Positions 36,403-45,469 of a stretch of DNA of 64,000 bases are shown here, in pieces. This stretch comes from Candidatus Gastranaerophilales bacterium. Lineage in GTDB: Bacteria > Cyanobacteriota > Vampirovibrionia > Gastranaerophilales > Gastranaerophilaceae. Where the stretch lies: assembly GCA_944325885.1 (NCBI GenBank), contig CALVBT010000004.1, positions 124,001 through 188,000 of the forward strand, written 5' to 3'. The notes under the pieces are model-generated. The model worked only from the letters and a program-made list of their open reading frames with translations, ran no database searches and was not told the origin of the DNA. Positions within the stretch are counted from its first letter, which is position 1, and every line of letters begins with the position of its first letter. The position numbers and the translations under genes are program-made.

Positions 36403-36930
36403 TTGCAATTTAATCAAATAGCAAACAATTCGATTTCAAATTATAACAAAATATTTTCACAGCAAATGGAGTCATTCAATATCAGTGCTGACAAAAACGG
36501 AATGACTGCATTCGACAATGTTTTGAACAGCAAAATACAGGAAAGAAACAGCCTGCCTCAAGGCCCCATTATCAACACAGGCATACAGATGAATGTAGGA
36601 CTTGAGAATATGGGAGTTTCTCCTCTGGAAAGACTGGACAATATCCACGCTGCTGAAAAAAGCACGGAAATTTCTAAAAAGAAAAGCAATTCTCCTGTAG
36701 AAAGTTTTGCAGACAGTGTAGGAAAGGCTTTTTCTAACGGGCTTAATGACGTAAACGCATCACAAAACGCAGCCTACGAAGCAGCAGAAACTTTTGCCTC
36801 AGGCGGTGACATAAGCGTACATGAAGTAATGATTGCTTCTCAAAAAGCAAACCTCACAATGCAAATGGCTCTGCAATTAAGAAATCGTCTGGTCAATGCC
36901 TATAACGAAATAAATAACGTACGTGTATAA
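36403..36930 (+). CDS. fliE: Flagellar hook-basal body protein FliE
   Basis: A 175-residue protein, longer than usual FliE (about 105) because of an N-terminal extension of about 80 residues. The C-terminal part is typical: SFADSVGKAFSNGLNDVNASQ, then GGDISVHEVMIASQKANLTMQMALQLRNRLVNAYNEI. It uses a TTG start with AAGGAG upstream. FliE links the MS ring to the rod. It is convergent with infC. Confidence 0.92.
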   Translation: MQFNQIANNSISNYNKIFSQQMESFNISADKNGMTAFDNVLNSKIQERNSLPQGPIINTGIQMNVGLENMGVSPLERLDNIHAAEKSTEISKKKSNSPVESFADSVGKAFSNGLNDVNASQNAAYEAAETFASGGDISVHEVMIASQKANLTMQMALQLRNRLVNAYNEINNVRV

Positions 36931-36982
36931 CACATAACCGCACTACAGCAGCTGCAAACAGGCCCGTATTAAAAAAACGAAT

Positions 36983-37522
36983 TTAATTAGACGGTGCCAG
37001 AATAATAATAAGATTGCGGCCTTCCATAGAAGGTTTCTTTTCAACGTTTATCGGTTCACCCTCAAGGTCTGTAATAAATCTGTTCGCAAGATCAAAAGCA
37101 AGCTCTGTATGCTGCATTTCACGACCTCTTAACATGATGACAATTTTAACTTTGTCGCCTTGAGCAATGAATTTTTTAATATTTTTAATTCTTACGTTGT
37201 AATCATGAACATCGATTTTATATCTGATTTTAATTTCTTTAATTTCAACTGTATGTTGTTTTTTCTTGGCTTCTTTAGCCTTTTTTTCCAGTTCATATTT
37301 ATATTTGCCGTAGTTCATGATTTTTGCTACGGGTGGTTCCTGATTTGGAGAAACAATAACTAAATCGAGGTCTTTTTCATCGGCCATTCTTTGTGCTTCT
37401 GATGTGGCAATAACTCCGAAATTTTCACCTTCGCTGCCTATAAGTCTAACTTCCTTACTTCTTATATTCCTGTTAATAAGGGCTGCATCTTTGCTGCCGC
37501 TGTTTGAAAAACCTCTGCTAAT
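36983..37522 (-). CDS. infC: Translation initiation factor IF-3 (ATT start)
   Basis: The family N-terminus (DAALINRNIRSKEVRLIG) is encoded upstream of the first in-frame ATG at 37387. The frame is open back to an ATT at 37522-37520, preceded by AAAGGAG at 7 bases, giving 179 residues, normal for IF-3. infC is known for non-canonical starts (ATT in E. coli), through which IF-3 represses its own translation. The C-terminal domain is complete (EIKEIKIRYKIDVHDYNVRI, then LRGREMQHTELAFDL). No rpmI or rplT follows; fliE is convergent. Confidence 0.92.
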   Translation of the reverse strand: MSRGFSNSGSKDAALINRNIRSKEVRLIGSEGENFGVIATSEAQRMADEKDLDLVIVSPNQEPPVAKIMNYGKYKYELEKKAKEAKKKQHTVEIKEIKIRYKIDVHDYNVRIKNIKKFIAQGDKVKIVIMLRGREMQHTELAFDLANRFITDLEGEPINVEKKPSMEGRNLIIILAPSN

Positions 37523-37553
37523 AATTATTCTCCTTTGTTATGCTATTTTAATC

Positions 37554-37583
37554 ATTTTAATGTGCAACATGCGCAAATGTCAA
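37554..37583 (-). promoter_or_regulatory. Promoter of infC
   Basis: Read on the minus strand: TTGACA (37583-37578), an 18-base spacer, and TAAAAT (37559-37554). It lies about 30 bases before the infC start. The spacer holds TGCGCA-TGT-TGCACA, an imperfect palindrome. Confidence 0.7.
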
Positions 37584-37642
37584 CAATCATACGCTGTATA
37601 CACTATGTATAGTATAGCTTTATAAATCCAAACAAAAATAAA

Positions 37643-38302
37643 CTAAACAATCCCCTCGATATGACCGTGGGAATCAGACCCGCCTGTCATTATAAGGTTA
37701 TATTTTTCACCGATTTTTTTAACAGCCGCTGCGGTATGAAACTTTATTATCCCCCTGTGGCGGCGATACGGGTAATAAACCTCAATCCCGTCCAGCCCGA
37801 GATTGATAAGGCTTTTTACAAAATGGTCAAGATTGATTGCCCAGTAGCATGCCGGATGCGCAAGCACAGCCACCCCGCCCGCAGCGTGAATAGCCTTGAT
37901 TACATCTTTTGGATGTCTGTGGTTTAAAAGCCTTACAACATCAGCTTCCGTTTCTTTTTTTGTCTTTGCACAAATACTCAAAAGCTCTTCATTATAAATA
38001 TCCACCCCGTACCCGAGCAAATGTACAAGCACAAACCTGTACCAGCAGTCAAATTCCACTGCAGGCAAGACCTCAGGAGAGGTACTGTTCAATATATCAG
38101 TTTTTTTGTAACCTTCAACGGTATTGTGATCGGCAATAGCAATAAGTTTGTATTCTTTTTTTCTCGCATCTTCCAAAAGCTCCTCCGGTGTCAATTTTCC
38201 GTCAGAAAAACAAGAATGCATGTGCAAATCAACACCGTGTGCAAAATCCTCTGCCGTCAAACCCCTCAAGATATCTTTTGTATTTTTATTTTGCCTGTCC
38301 AT
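37643..38302 (-). CDS. PHP-domain phosphoesterase
   Basis: A 219-residue metal-dependent phosphoesterase of the PHP family. Visible ligands: DLHMHSCFSDGKLTPEEL, IAIADHNTVEGY, LPAVEFDCWY, AVLAHPACYWA and a late GGSDSHGH. It is similar to the RNase AM/TrpH group, which acts on nucleotide 3',5'-bisphosphates or RNA 5' ends. It stands alone upstream of infC. The substrate is inferred from the family only. Confidence 0.85.
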   Translation of the reverse strand: MDRQNKNTKDILRGLTAEDFAHGVDLHMHSCFSDGKLTPEELLEDARKKEYKLIAIADHNTVEGYKKTDILNSTSPEVLPAVEFDCWYRFVLVHLLGYGVDIYNEELLSICAKTKKETEADVVRLLNHRHPKDVIKAIHAAGGVAVLAHPACYWAINLDHFVKSLINLGLDGIEVYYPYRRHRGIIKFHTAAAVKKIGEKYNLIMTGGSDSHGHIEGIV

Positions 38303-38352
38303 ACTTTACATGTTAATATAAACATAACTATAGTGTCAGCAGGAAAAAAACA

Positions 38353-39342
38353 TTGGCAAAAAAAGATTCGGTTTTTGTAAACACAGCAAAAATATTTTTT
38401 AACGGGATAAAAATGTATTTTCTAAATTTTGAAAAATTTTTTAAATACATGGCCTTCCCGATTTTTGGACAGATTATAGGAATTTCATTGATATTTTTTG
38501 CATCGTATATTTTTACGCTGCACGTATCATCACTGACAAACAAAAGCCCTATCTTTGACAATATTCCGCTTGTGTTTTTAATACTGCTTTTGTTGACACT
38601 TCCAGGATTTTTCATCTTTTGCAAAGCCTTCTGGGATTATTTGATTGCAATGGCTTCTCTAAACTCTATGGCCAGCACACTGCTCGAAGGCGGAGAACTC
38701 GAAGATTTGGGCATACACTCAGAATTGATAAAAAGAAGAACAGGCTCTTATATTTTGTTCCTGCTTTTGATTTCAATCATCTATCTTTTGTTGTCTTTTC
38801 CTCTTTTGTGGGGATTGCTTGCGATAGTATTTGTATATCTGGCATTGAGTTTTCAGGTTTTTGCTCTTGAAGAAGACAAAAGCGCATTTGGAGCTATAAA
38901 AACAAGCATAAGCCTGATTAAATTTAACTTCTGGAGAACAACAATACTGCTGATTATGCTGGGTGCAACAACATACTGGCTGATTCCGGGGTTGATAAGC
39001 TGGGGCTTTGAGCAGGGGGATCTGGCAGGATTTTTCTCATATCCTGTAGAACAGTACATCAGACTTTTGCCGCTCAATGATTTTAACAGTATCCTTGCAA
39101 ATTCTCCCGTGCATTACACAATAAAAAGCTATACTATTGCAAAATTCATTGTCCTTACAACAGTATCTTTTGCCGTAACAGGATTTACACTGCCATTAAG
39201 AAGCCTGTGCTGCACGGAGCTTTATAAAGAAATAATCAAAAAGAATTATGCAGGTAAAATCGCTGCAGACAAACTTGCCCAGCGTGCGCAAAAACCTAAA
39301 AACAACAAAAAAAGAAAAAACATTGAGGATGACGAAGACTAA
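38353..39342 (+). CDS. Integral membrane protein of unknown function
   Basis: A 329-residue protein with about six or seven hydrophobic segments, including MAFPIFGQIIGISLIFFASYIF, PLVFLILLLLTLPGFFIFC, SYILFLLLISIIYLLLSFPL and FWRTTILLIMLGATTYWLIP, and a charged Lys/Asp-rich cytoplasmic tail. It starts at TTG 38353 with CAGGAAA upstream. The zinc-ribbon gene starts on its stop codon (TAATG), so the two are coupled. No specific family was recognised. Confidence 0.75.
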   Translation: MAKKDSVFVNTAKIFFNGIKMYFLNFEKFFKYMAFPIFGQIIGISLIFFASYIFTLHVSSLTNKSPIFDNIPLVFLILLLLTLPGFFIFCKAFWDYLIAMASLNSMASTLLEGGELEDLGIHSELIKRRTGSYILFLLLISIIYLLLSFPLLWGLLAIVFVYLALSFQVFALEEDKSAFGAIKTSISLIKFNFWRTTILLIMLGATTYWLIPGLISWGFEQGDLAGFFSYPVEQYIRLLPLNDFNSILANSPVHYTIKSYTIAKFIVLTTVSFAVTGFTLPLRSLCCTELYKEIIKKNYAGKIAADKLAQRAQKPKNNKKRKNIEDDED

Positions 39343-39566
39343 TGTTTATCTGCAAAAACTGCAAATCTGTTGACAAATTTGAACTAATGTTTGCACCGGA
39401 CTACAAAGGTGCAAAAAACTACAAACAGGAATACAACAAAAACGGCGATATAGTAATAACAGTCGACGGTTATACTTTTATTCCCGACTTGAGTTTTATG
39501 AACCACCATGCAGTTTGCAGATACTGCGGACAGATTTATCAGTGGGATTACAGCTCAAACCCGTAA
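39342..39566 (+). CDS. Small zinc-ribbon protein
   Basis: A 74-residue protein with two CXXC knuckles, FICKNCKSV at the start and AVCRYCGQIYQW near the end, fitting one four-cysteine zinc site. It is translationally coupled to the preceding membrane protein and overlaps the 3' end of the convergent cdd gene by 19 bases. Function unknown. Confidence 0.7.
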   Translation: MFICKNCKSVDKFELMFAPDYKGAKNYKQEYNKNGDIVITVDGYTFIPDLSFMNHHAVCRYCGQIYQWDYSSNP

Positions 39567-39940
39567 GGCAAAAGCTCTTCTATAGTAAAAACAGCACACT
39601 TTGAGTCTTCGCTCTCGAGAATAATCTGCAGATTTTTATCTTTTTTAAACTCTGCCATCCACTGGCGGCACGCACCGCAGGGCATACAGTTTGCTCTGTC
39701 TTTTGAAAATATAGCTATTTTTACCAGCTTTCCTTTTTCTCCGGCAACAATAGCGTTTGACATAGCATTTCTTTCTGCACACAAAGACAGCCCGTAGCTG
39801 GCATTTTCTACATTACATCCCAGATAATAATTCCCGCTGTCATACAATGCACACGCCCCTACATGAAAATCGGAATACGGAGCATACGCATTTTCACAAG
39901 CCTGTTTTGCAAGATTCAAAAGTTCTGTATTGTCGTGCAT
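39548..39940 (-). CDS. cdd: Cytidine deaminase
   Basis: A 130-residue tetrameric-type deaminase of pyrimidine salvage. It has the catalytic LCAERNAMSNAI (zinc Cys and proton-shuttle Glu) and MPCGACRQWMAEF (two zinc Cys), and FHVGACALYDSG near the start. AAAGGAT precedes the ATG. Confidence 0.95.
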   Translation of the reverse strand: MHDNTELLNLAKQACENAYAPYSDFHVGACALYDSGNYYLGCNVENASYGLSLCAERNAMSNAIVAGEKGKLVKIAIFSKDRANCMPCGACRQWMAEFKKDKNLQIILESEDSKCAVFTIEELLPYGFEL

Positions 39941-40091
39941 AATCCTTTACCTATAAATCACTCGTGACAAGCATTTATTATTTTACTATATTTTTTTTAT
40001 TTTAAAACCCGAATATGTGAAAAATACTATATTTAAGGGATATAAATTTAATAAAAAATCAACGATAATAAAATTACAAATGGGGATTAGT

Positions 40092-41546
40092 ATGATTTGG
40101 GATAATTTAAGGAAATTTTATATACTGGTAATAGCTTTACTTACTATGCTTATGCCGTCTTGCAACAGTGTTTTTGCTGCAGCGAGAAAAGTGCCGACAA
40201 TCGTAGTTCTTACAGATTCCGCTCACAGAAACGGAACAAAATATATTATCTGCGGAGCTGCCTCTGATATAATTGCCACAGACATAATCAACCGTCTGAA
40301 CCAAACAGGGCGCATTAAAGCACCGCTTCTGGGCGAAAATATGTCTAAAGTAACCTCAGGCAATTTCAGTCTTTACAAAGAAACTTTCTTTAATGAATAC
40401 AAATACAACTATAACGTGGATTTTGTAAATCTTAAAAGAATCACCAGATACGTTAATGCGGACTATATCCTTATGATTACGAGCGGCCTTGATACCCAGA
40501 GCCAGCTTTTAAAAGAAAACTGGTGGTCAAAAATCAGCTGGTCAGCAGGCGACCCTATTACACCGAGATACAGATTGACTACACTGCTTACCTTAATCGA
40601 CAAAAAGACTTATTCAATTGTATGGCAGGATATGTATCAAAGAAGCCTAAAAGCCGATGATATGGATTTGGGCATCACTCAATTTTCACCAAGCTATCCT
40701 CAGCTGGCAAAAATTAAAAAATATTCAAACACCATGTCAGAATATGTGGTAAACAATATAGACAAAGTCGTAAACCCTTGGACAGTTCCGCCCGAAGAAC
40801 CCAAATCTGTTGAGATGAGAAGCAGATTTGTCAACGAAGGCACAAAAGTTTACTACCCTGCTGTAAACGGCGAAGTTGTTAAAGAAAACTTTAACGAATT
40901 TAAAACAGATACTCAAAAGAAATGGAACGATTACCAAAAACAAAGAAAACAAAAACAACACATAGAAAACGTCAGACGTCTGGAAAGAAAACGCCAGATG
41001 GAAGAAATCAAACAGCTCGAACTTAAAAACAAACAATACGAAGCTGAATCAAAAGCAAAAAATAAATCCAATTCAAACAAGTCCTTTATTGTTCCTATTA
41101 AAAACCAGAATCAATCATCACCATTGCAAAAAGACTCTCAAGGACTGCAATGGAAACAGAAAAAACAGGAACAAAGACTCTTTGACACAATCGATTCCAA
41201 TGCAATAGAAAACAATATTGACGATATGACAAACACTCTGCCTGCACCAAGAAAACAGGAAGAATTACGCCCGATAAATACGGAACCAAAACCCGCAATC
41301 GAATTAAAACCCGTAAAACAACAGGAAGAACCCGCTATCATAAAACCCTCATTGGACAAACCTGTTATAAAAGAAGAAGCTAAAAAACCTGCTTCAAATG
41401 TTCAAAAATCACAACCTGCACAACAAAAAGAAATACAACAAGAAGAACAAAAACAACTCCAGCAGGAAGAACACACTCCTTATTACGATTGGAATTTAAA
41501 AAATATCTATCTGGAAAAAATAGGACGACTAAGTAATTTACATTAA
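40092..41546 (+). CDS. Exported protein with Q/K/E-rich C-terminal half
   Basis: A 484-residue protein. The N-terminal signal is KFYILVIALLTMLMPSCNSVFAA, cleavable or possibly a weak lipobox at MPSC. Residues about 35-230 form a folded domain (IVVLTDSAHRNGTKYIICGA, YVNADYILMITSGLD, RLTTLLTLIDKKTYSIVWQD) reminiscent of CsgG/TolB-like outer-membrane-associated domains, without certain homology. The rest is a charged coiled coil and a low-complexity Pro/Gln/Glu/Lys region ending in a short folded tail. GGGGAT precedes the ATG at 40092; upstream in-frame starts lack such a site. Confidence 0.65.
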   Translation: MIWDNLRKFYILVIALLTMLMPSCNSVFAAARKVPTIVVLTDSAHRNGTKYIICGAASDIIATDIINRLNQTGRIKAPLLGENMSKVTSGNFSLYKETFFNEYKYNYNVDFVNLKRITRYVNADYILMITSGLDTQSQLLKENWWSKISWSAGDPITPRYRLTTLLTLIDKKTYSIVWQDMYQRSLKADDMDLGITQFSPSYPQLAKIKKYSNTMSEYVVNNIDKVVNPWTVPPEEPKSVEMRSRFVNEGTKVYYPAVNGEVVKENFNEFKTDTQKKWNDYQKQRKQKQHIENVRRLERKRQMEEIKQLELKNKQYEAESKAKNKSNSNKSFIVPIKNQNQSSPLQKDSQGLQWKQKKQEQRLFDTIDSNAIENNIDDMTNTLPAPRKQEELRPINTEPKPAIELKPVKQQEEPAIIKPSLDKPVIKEEAKKPASNVQKSQPAQQKEIQQEEQKQLQQEEHTPYYDWNLKNIYLEKIGRLSNLH

Positions 41547-41618
41547 TTAAATTATATACGACAAATTTTCTTGGTTATATTATTATAAAAGAAAGGACTA
41601 AAAACTCCGGAGGATATC

Positions 41619-42953
41619 TTGGTAGAGAAACTAAAAATTGTAGGCGGAAACCCTTTACACGGGGAAGTTTCAATAAGCGGTGCAAAAAATGCCGTATTAA
41701 AATTGATGGCAGCAGCCATTTTGCCGCAGGGTGAAAGTATTATACACAACGTTCCTCAATTGACTGACGTTAATATAATGCTGCGTGTTATAGAAGAACT
41801 CGGTGTAAAAACAAAGTATGACAAAGCCTCTAAAACAGTAGCCATCGATGCCACAGATATCACAAGCATAACCGCAAAATATGAACTGGTAAGCAAAATG
41901 CGTGCCTCTTTCATCATTCTCGGCGCACTGGTCACAAGATGTAAAGAAGCTATTGTCGCACTGCCCGGCGGATGTGCTATCGGAGAAAGACGTGTTGATT
42001 TTCACATCAAAGGGCTTGAGGCACTGGGTGCTGACATAAAAATCGAAAACGGATATGTTCACGCAAAAGCACAAAGACTCGTCGGAACGGATATTTATCT
42101 TGACATTCCGTCTGTCGGCGCAACAGAAAACCTCATGCTGGCTGCAGTTCTGGCTGAAGGTGCTACAAGAATCCAAAATGCTGCACAGGAACCTGAAATT
42201 GTTGACCTTGCCAATTTCTTAAATGCTATGGGAGCAGATATTTCAGGTGCTGGTACATCAGAAATTATTATTAACGGTGTAAAACAGGAAAATCTACACC
42301 CGATAGAATACACAACAATCCCTGACAGAATCGAAGCCGGTACCTATATGGCAGCAATCATTGCCACAAAAGGAAAAGGGATTATCAAAAATGTTTTGCC
42401 CTCACATTTGACTTTTTTCAATTCAAAATTGATAAAAATGGGTGCAAATATAAAACTCATCGAGCCTACAGTGCTTGAAGTAAGCTGCAATCAGCGTCTT
42501 AACTCTGTAAACATAGTTACCCAGCCTTATCCGGGATTCCCTACAGACCTGCAATCTCTTGCAATGGCTATGCTTACAACAGCTGACGGTGTAAGCATTA
42601 TTACAGAAAGTCTTTATGAAAATAGATTTATGCAGGTTCCCGAGTTGAGAAGAATGGGTGCTGACATACATCAGGAAAGAAACCATGCTCTTGTCAGAGG
42701 CGTGGAAAAACTTGCCGGCACCAATGTAAAAGCTTCTGACCTTCGTGCGGGTGCATCTTTGATTGTTGCAGCACTAATGGCAGAAGGCAAAAGTGAAATA
42801 GAAGCTCTGCACCATATCGACAGAGGCTATGAACTTTTTGAAACAAAATTTGCCAATCTGGGGGCAAATATAGTAAGATACAATGATGAAAGCGATACTT
42901 TAGCTAACGCTTCTTTGGAACTTAACAAGGAAAACTTAAATGCCTCAGTATAA
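41619..42953 (+). CDS. murA: UDP-N-acetylglucosamine 1-carboxyvinyltransferase
   Basis: A 444-residue enzyme for the first committed step of peptidoglycan synthesis. It starts IVGGNPLHGEVSISGAKNAVL. The active-site cysteine (about residue 119) is in LPGGCAIGERRVDFH, so it would be fosfomycin-sensitive. YPGFPTDLQSLAMAML and DLRAGASLIVAALMAEG are typical. It uses a TTG start with CCGGAGG upstream. It overlaps the next gene by 14 bases. Confidence 0.96.
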   Translation: MVEKLKIVGGNPLHGEVSISGAKNAVLKLMAAAILPQGESIIHNVPQLTDVNIMLRVIEELGVKTKYDKASKTVAIDATDITSITAKYELVSKMRASFIILGALVTRCKEAIVALPGGCAIGERRVDFHIKGLEALGADIKIENGYVHAKAQRLVGTDIYLDIPSVGATENLMLAAVLAEGATRIQNAAQEPEIVDLANFLNAMGADISGAGTSEIIINGVKQENLHPIEYTTIPDRIEAGTYMAAIIATKGKGIIKNVLPSHLTFFNSKLIKMGANIKLIEPTVLEVSCNQRLNSVNIVTQPYPGFPTDLQSLAMAMLTTADGVSIITESLYENRFMQVPELRRMGADIHQERNHALVRGVEKLAGTNVKASDLRAGASLIVAALMAEGKSEIEALHHIDRGYELFETKFANLGANIVRYNDESDTLANASLELNKENLNASV

Positions 42954-43278
42954 AAGATGGTACGATCATGATCCGGTTTTGATGGAAGTTGTTGAACTCT
43001 TGCGCAATTATCAGGACGAATTGAGAGCGCAGGCAGAAATTTTTCTCGCTAAAATTGAAGAAAAAGTATCAAAAGAAACTATTGACAAATTTTATGACAT
43101 GGTTAAACCAATAAACGGAAACCGCTGGTATGACAAGGATCCGGTAATTTCAAAAACCGTAGAACTCTTAAGAGTTGTTCCGCCGGAAATCCAAAAATCT
43201 GCTGCAGAAAATTTTATTAAATCTTTAGAAGATATGGGCGTGGACAGAAATGCCCCTAAAAATCAAGAAACAAAATAA
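42940..43278 (+). CDS. Small protein with duplicated RWYDxDPV motif
   Basis: A 112-residue helical protein of unknown function. It consists of two homologous halves: RWYDHDPVLMEVVELLRNYQ (residues about 6-25) and RWYDKDPVISKTVELLRVVP (about 62-81), each followed by a helix. Its start lies inside the end of murA, giving translational coupling, and glmS follows. The context suggests a link to UDP-GlcNAc or envelope metabolism, but that is only context. Confidence 0.72.
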   Translation: MPQYKRWYDHDPVLMEVVELLRNYQDELRAQAEIFLAKIEEKVSKETIDKFYDMVKPINGNRWYDKDPVISKTVELLRVVPPEIQKSAAENFIKSLEDMGVDRNAPKNQETK

Positions 43279-43378
43279 AAATTCTTTATAAAATATTAAT
43301 ATAGAACTACTTCCCAAAAACTGTTTTTTGAAATAGAATCGATGAATAGTCTAGGATTTTAATCGGGAGAAAGATAAA

Positions 43379-45226
43379 ATGTGTGGAATAGTCGGATATG
43401 TAGGTTCAAAATCTGTTGTTGATATTTTACTTAACGGCTTGAGCAAACTCGAATACAGAGGCTATGACTCTGCAGGTGTTGCTATAAATTCCGAAGGAAA
43501 AATAAAAGTTTATAAGGCAGAGGGCAAACTCCAAAACCTTAAAGATTTACTTGAAAAACACAAACCTGAAATTGTGGACACAACAGCAGGTATAGGCCAT
43601 ATCAGATGGGCAACTCACGGTCTGCCTAATACAATAAACGCACATCCTCACACCTGCAATTGCGGAAAACTCGCTATTGTTCACAACGGGATTATCGAAA
43701 ATTACAAAGAACTAAAAAAAGATTTGATGGACAAAGGTTGTGAATTCAAATCCGAAACAGATACCGAAGTCGTTGCACACCTTATTGCACAAGAATACGG
43801 AATCCATAACGACCTGCCAAAAGCTGTTAGAGAAGCAGCAAAAAAACTCAAAGGTGCTTATGCTCTGTGTGTAATGCATCAGGATGAGCCGAATATCCTT
43901 GTCGGCACAAGAAAAAATGCTCCTCTTATTGTTGCACTCGGACAGGGCGAAAATTATCTTGCCAGCGACTCTCCTGCAATTATCCAGTACACAAAACGTG
44001 TTATCTATCTTGACGATGACCAGTTCGCAATACTTACACCTGCGAGTGTACTCATTACCGATATAGAAGGCCGCCAGATAGATAGAAAAGAAGAAATCCT
44101 GCCATGGGAACCCGTTGCTATGAGCAAACTGGGCTACAAACACTTTATGCTAAAAGAAATCCATGAGCAGCCCGATGTAATCAGAAATGTTCTGTCAGGC
44201 AAACTCCCTGACATCAACAAACCGATTGTCTTAGACGAAGTAAAACTAACAAAAGAAGAAATCAAAAACTTAAAAAGGATAGAGATTATTGCCTGCGGTA
44301 CTTCTTTGCACGCTGCAATGGTAGCAAAATACATACTGGAAGCATTTACAAATATCCCTGTGGATGTAGAAGCCTCAAGCGAATATATTTACAGAAAAAC
44401 CGTAACAGATGCAAACACTCTGGTTATTGGTATTTCTCAATCAGGCGAAACATCTGACACAATTACAGCAATCAGACAGGCAAAATCCGTTGGTTCACAT
44501 GTTCTAATCATCACCAACAGACCGGACTCTATTATGGCTAGAGAAGCTCACAGCCTTATCCCCGTAAATGCAGGTATAGAAGTCAGTGTAGCAGCGACAA
44601 AATCCTTTAATGCTCAATTGATTGCGCTTTATCTTTTTGCAATGTACATTGCAGAGATTAAAGAATCTTTTGACCTTGAAAAAATCAAAGAACTCAAGCA
44701 CGAAATGCTTTTGCTCCCGCAAAAGATAGAAACAATTCTTTCTCACAAAGAAGATATCATGAAATGTGCAAGAGCCTTTGCTTCTTACAAAAACTTTATT
44801 TATATAGCAAGAGGAATAAACTATCCTACAGCACTGGAAGGCGCACTAAAACTGAAAGAAATCAGCTACATCAATGCAACTGGATATCCTGCAGGGGAAC
44901 TAAAACACGGCCCAATCGCAATGCTGGATGAAACCATGCCGGTACTTGCAATACTTATGCCCGGCAGCATTGTATATGAAAAAGTTCTGTCGAATGCTGA
45001 AGAAGCAAAAGCAAGAAATGCTAGAATGATAGCACTAACATCCGCTCATGATGCGCATTTGAATGATGTATTTGAATACATTCTGAGAGTACCGGCAGTA
45101 GACGAATACCTCTCACCGGTGATTGCTTCAGTTCCATTACAGCTTCTGGCATATTATATTGCAGAATTTTTAGGCAAAGATGTCGACCAGCCAAGAAACC
45201 TTGCAAAATCAGTTACGGTAGAGTAA
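43379..45226 (+). CDS. glmS: Glutamine-fructose-6-phosphate aminotransferase
   Basis: A 615-residue enzyme making glucosamine-6-phosphate for UDP-GlcNAc. It starts MCGIVGYVG with the catalytic Cys directly after Met. The glutaminase domain has IGHIRWATHG. Two SIS domains follow (IACGTSLHAAMVAKY with SQSGETSDT, then GRG-like ARGINYPTALEGALKLKEISY), and it ends LAKSVTVE. No glmS ribozyme was recognised upstream. A 53-residue gene starts on its stop codon. Confidence 0.97.
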   Translation: MCGIVGYVGSKSVVDILLNGLSKLEYRGYDSAGVAINSEGKIKVYKAEGKLQNLKDLLEKHKPEIVDTTAGIGHIRWATHGLPNTINAHPHTCNCGKLAIVHNGIIENYKELKKDLMDKGCEFKSETDTEVVAHLIAQEYGIHNDLPKAVREAAKKLKGAYALCVMHQDEPNILVGTRKNAPLIVALGQGENYLASDSPAIIQYTKRVIYLDDDQFAILTPASVLITDIEGRQIDRKEEILPWEPVAMSKLGYKHFMLKEIHEQPDVIRNVLSGKLPDINKPIVLDEVKLTKEEIKNLKRIEIIACGTSLHAAMVAKYILEAFTNIPVDVEASSEYIYRKTVTDANTLVIGISQSGETSDTITAIRQAKSVGSHVLIITNRPDSIMAREAHSLIPVNAGIEVSVAATKSFNAQLIALYLFAMYIAEIKESFDLEKIKELKHEMLLLPQKIETILSHKEDIMKCARAFASYKNFIYIARGINYPTALEGALKLKEISYINATGYPAGELKHGPIAMLDETMPVLAILMPGSIVYEKVLSNAEEAKARNARMIALTSAHDAHLNDVFEYILRVPAVDEYLSPVIASVPLQLLAYYIAEFLGKDVDQPRNLAKSVTVE

Positions 45227-45387
45227 TGATTACGACAAACAATTTTGAAATAAAAAAAACACAAAATCTAACAAGTTCGTATATTGAAAATGAACTTAAT
45301 TTGATGGGAATAAGACCGCTTCGATGGGCAATTGTAAATGTCTGCGAGGACAGTTACAGTGTGTCTGTGTCATATGAAAGTAGCTAA
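45226..45387 (+). CDS. 53-residue protein coupled to glmS
   Basis: The ATG at 45226 shares a base with the glmS stop (TAATG). The product starts MITTNNFEIKKTQNLTSSYI, then ENELNLMGIRPLRWAIVN and a Ser/Tyr-rich end VCEDSYSVSVSYESS. It is soluble with no clear family. The coupled start and open frame make it a likely real gene; function unknown. Confidence 0.55.
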   Translation: MITTNNFEIKKTQNLTSSYIENELNLMGIRPLRWAIVNVCEDSYSVSVSYESS

Positions 45388-45469
45388 TTTTTAACAAATA
45401 AAAATTTACTAGCAATTAATTTTTTGTTTGAGCTTTATTATATTTGCCCGAACAAGAAAGGAATAACAA

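Noticed and set aside
43279-43378. glmS ribozyme upstream of glmS
   Set aside because: The gap is only 100 bases and shows none of the conserved ribozyme core.
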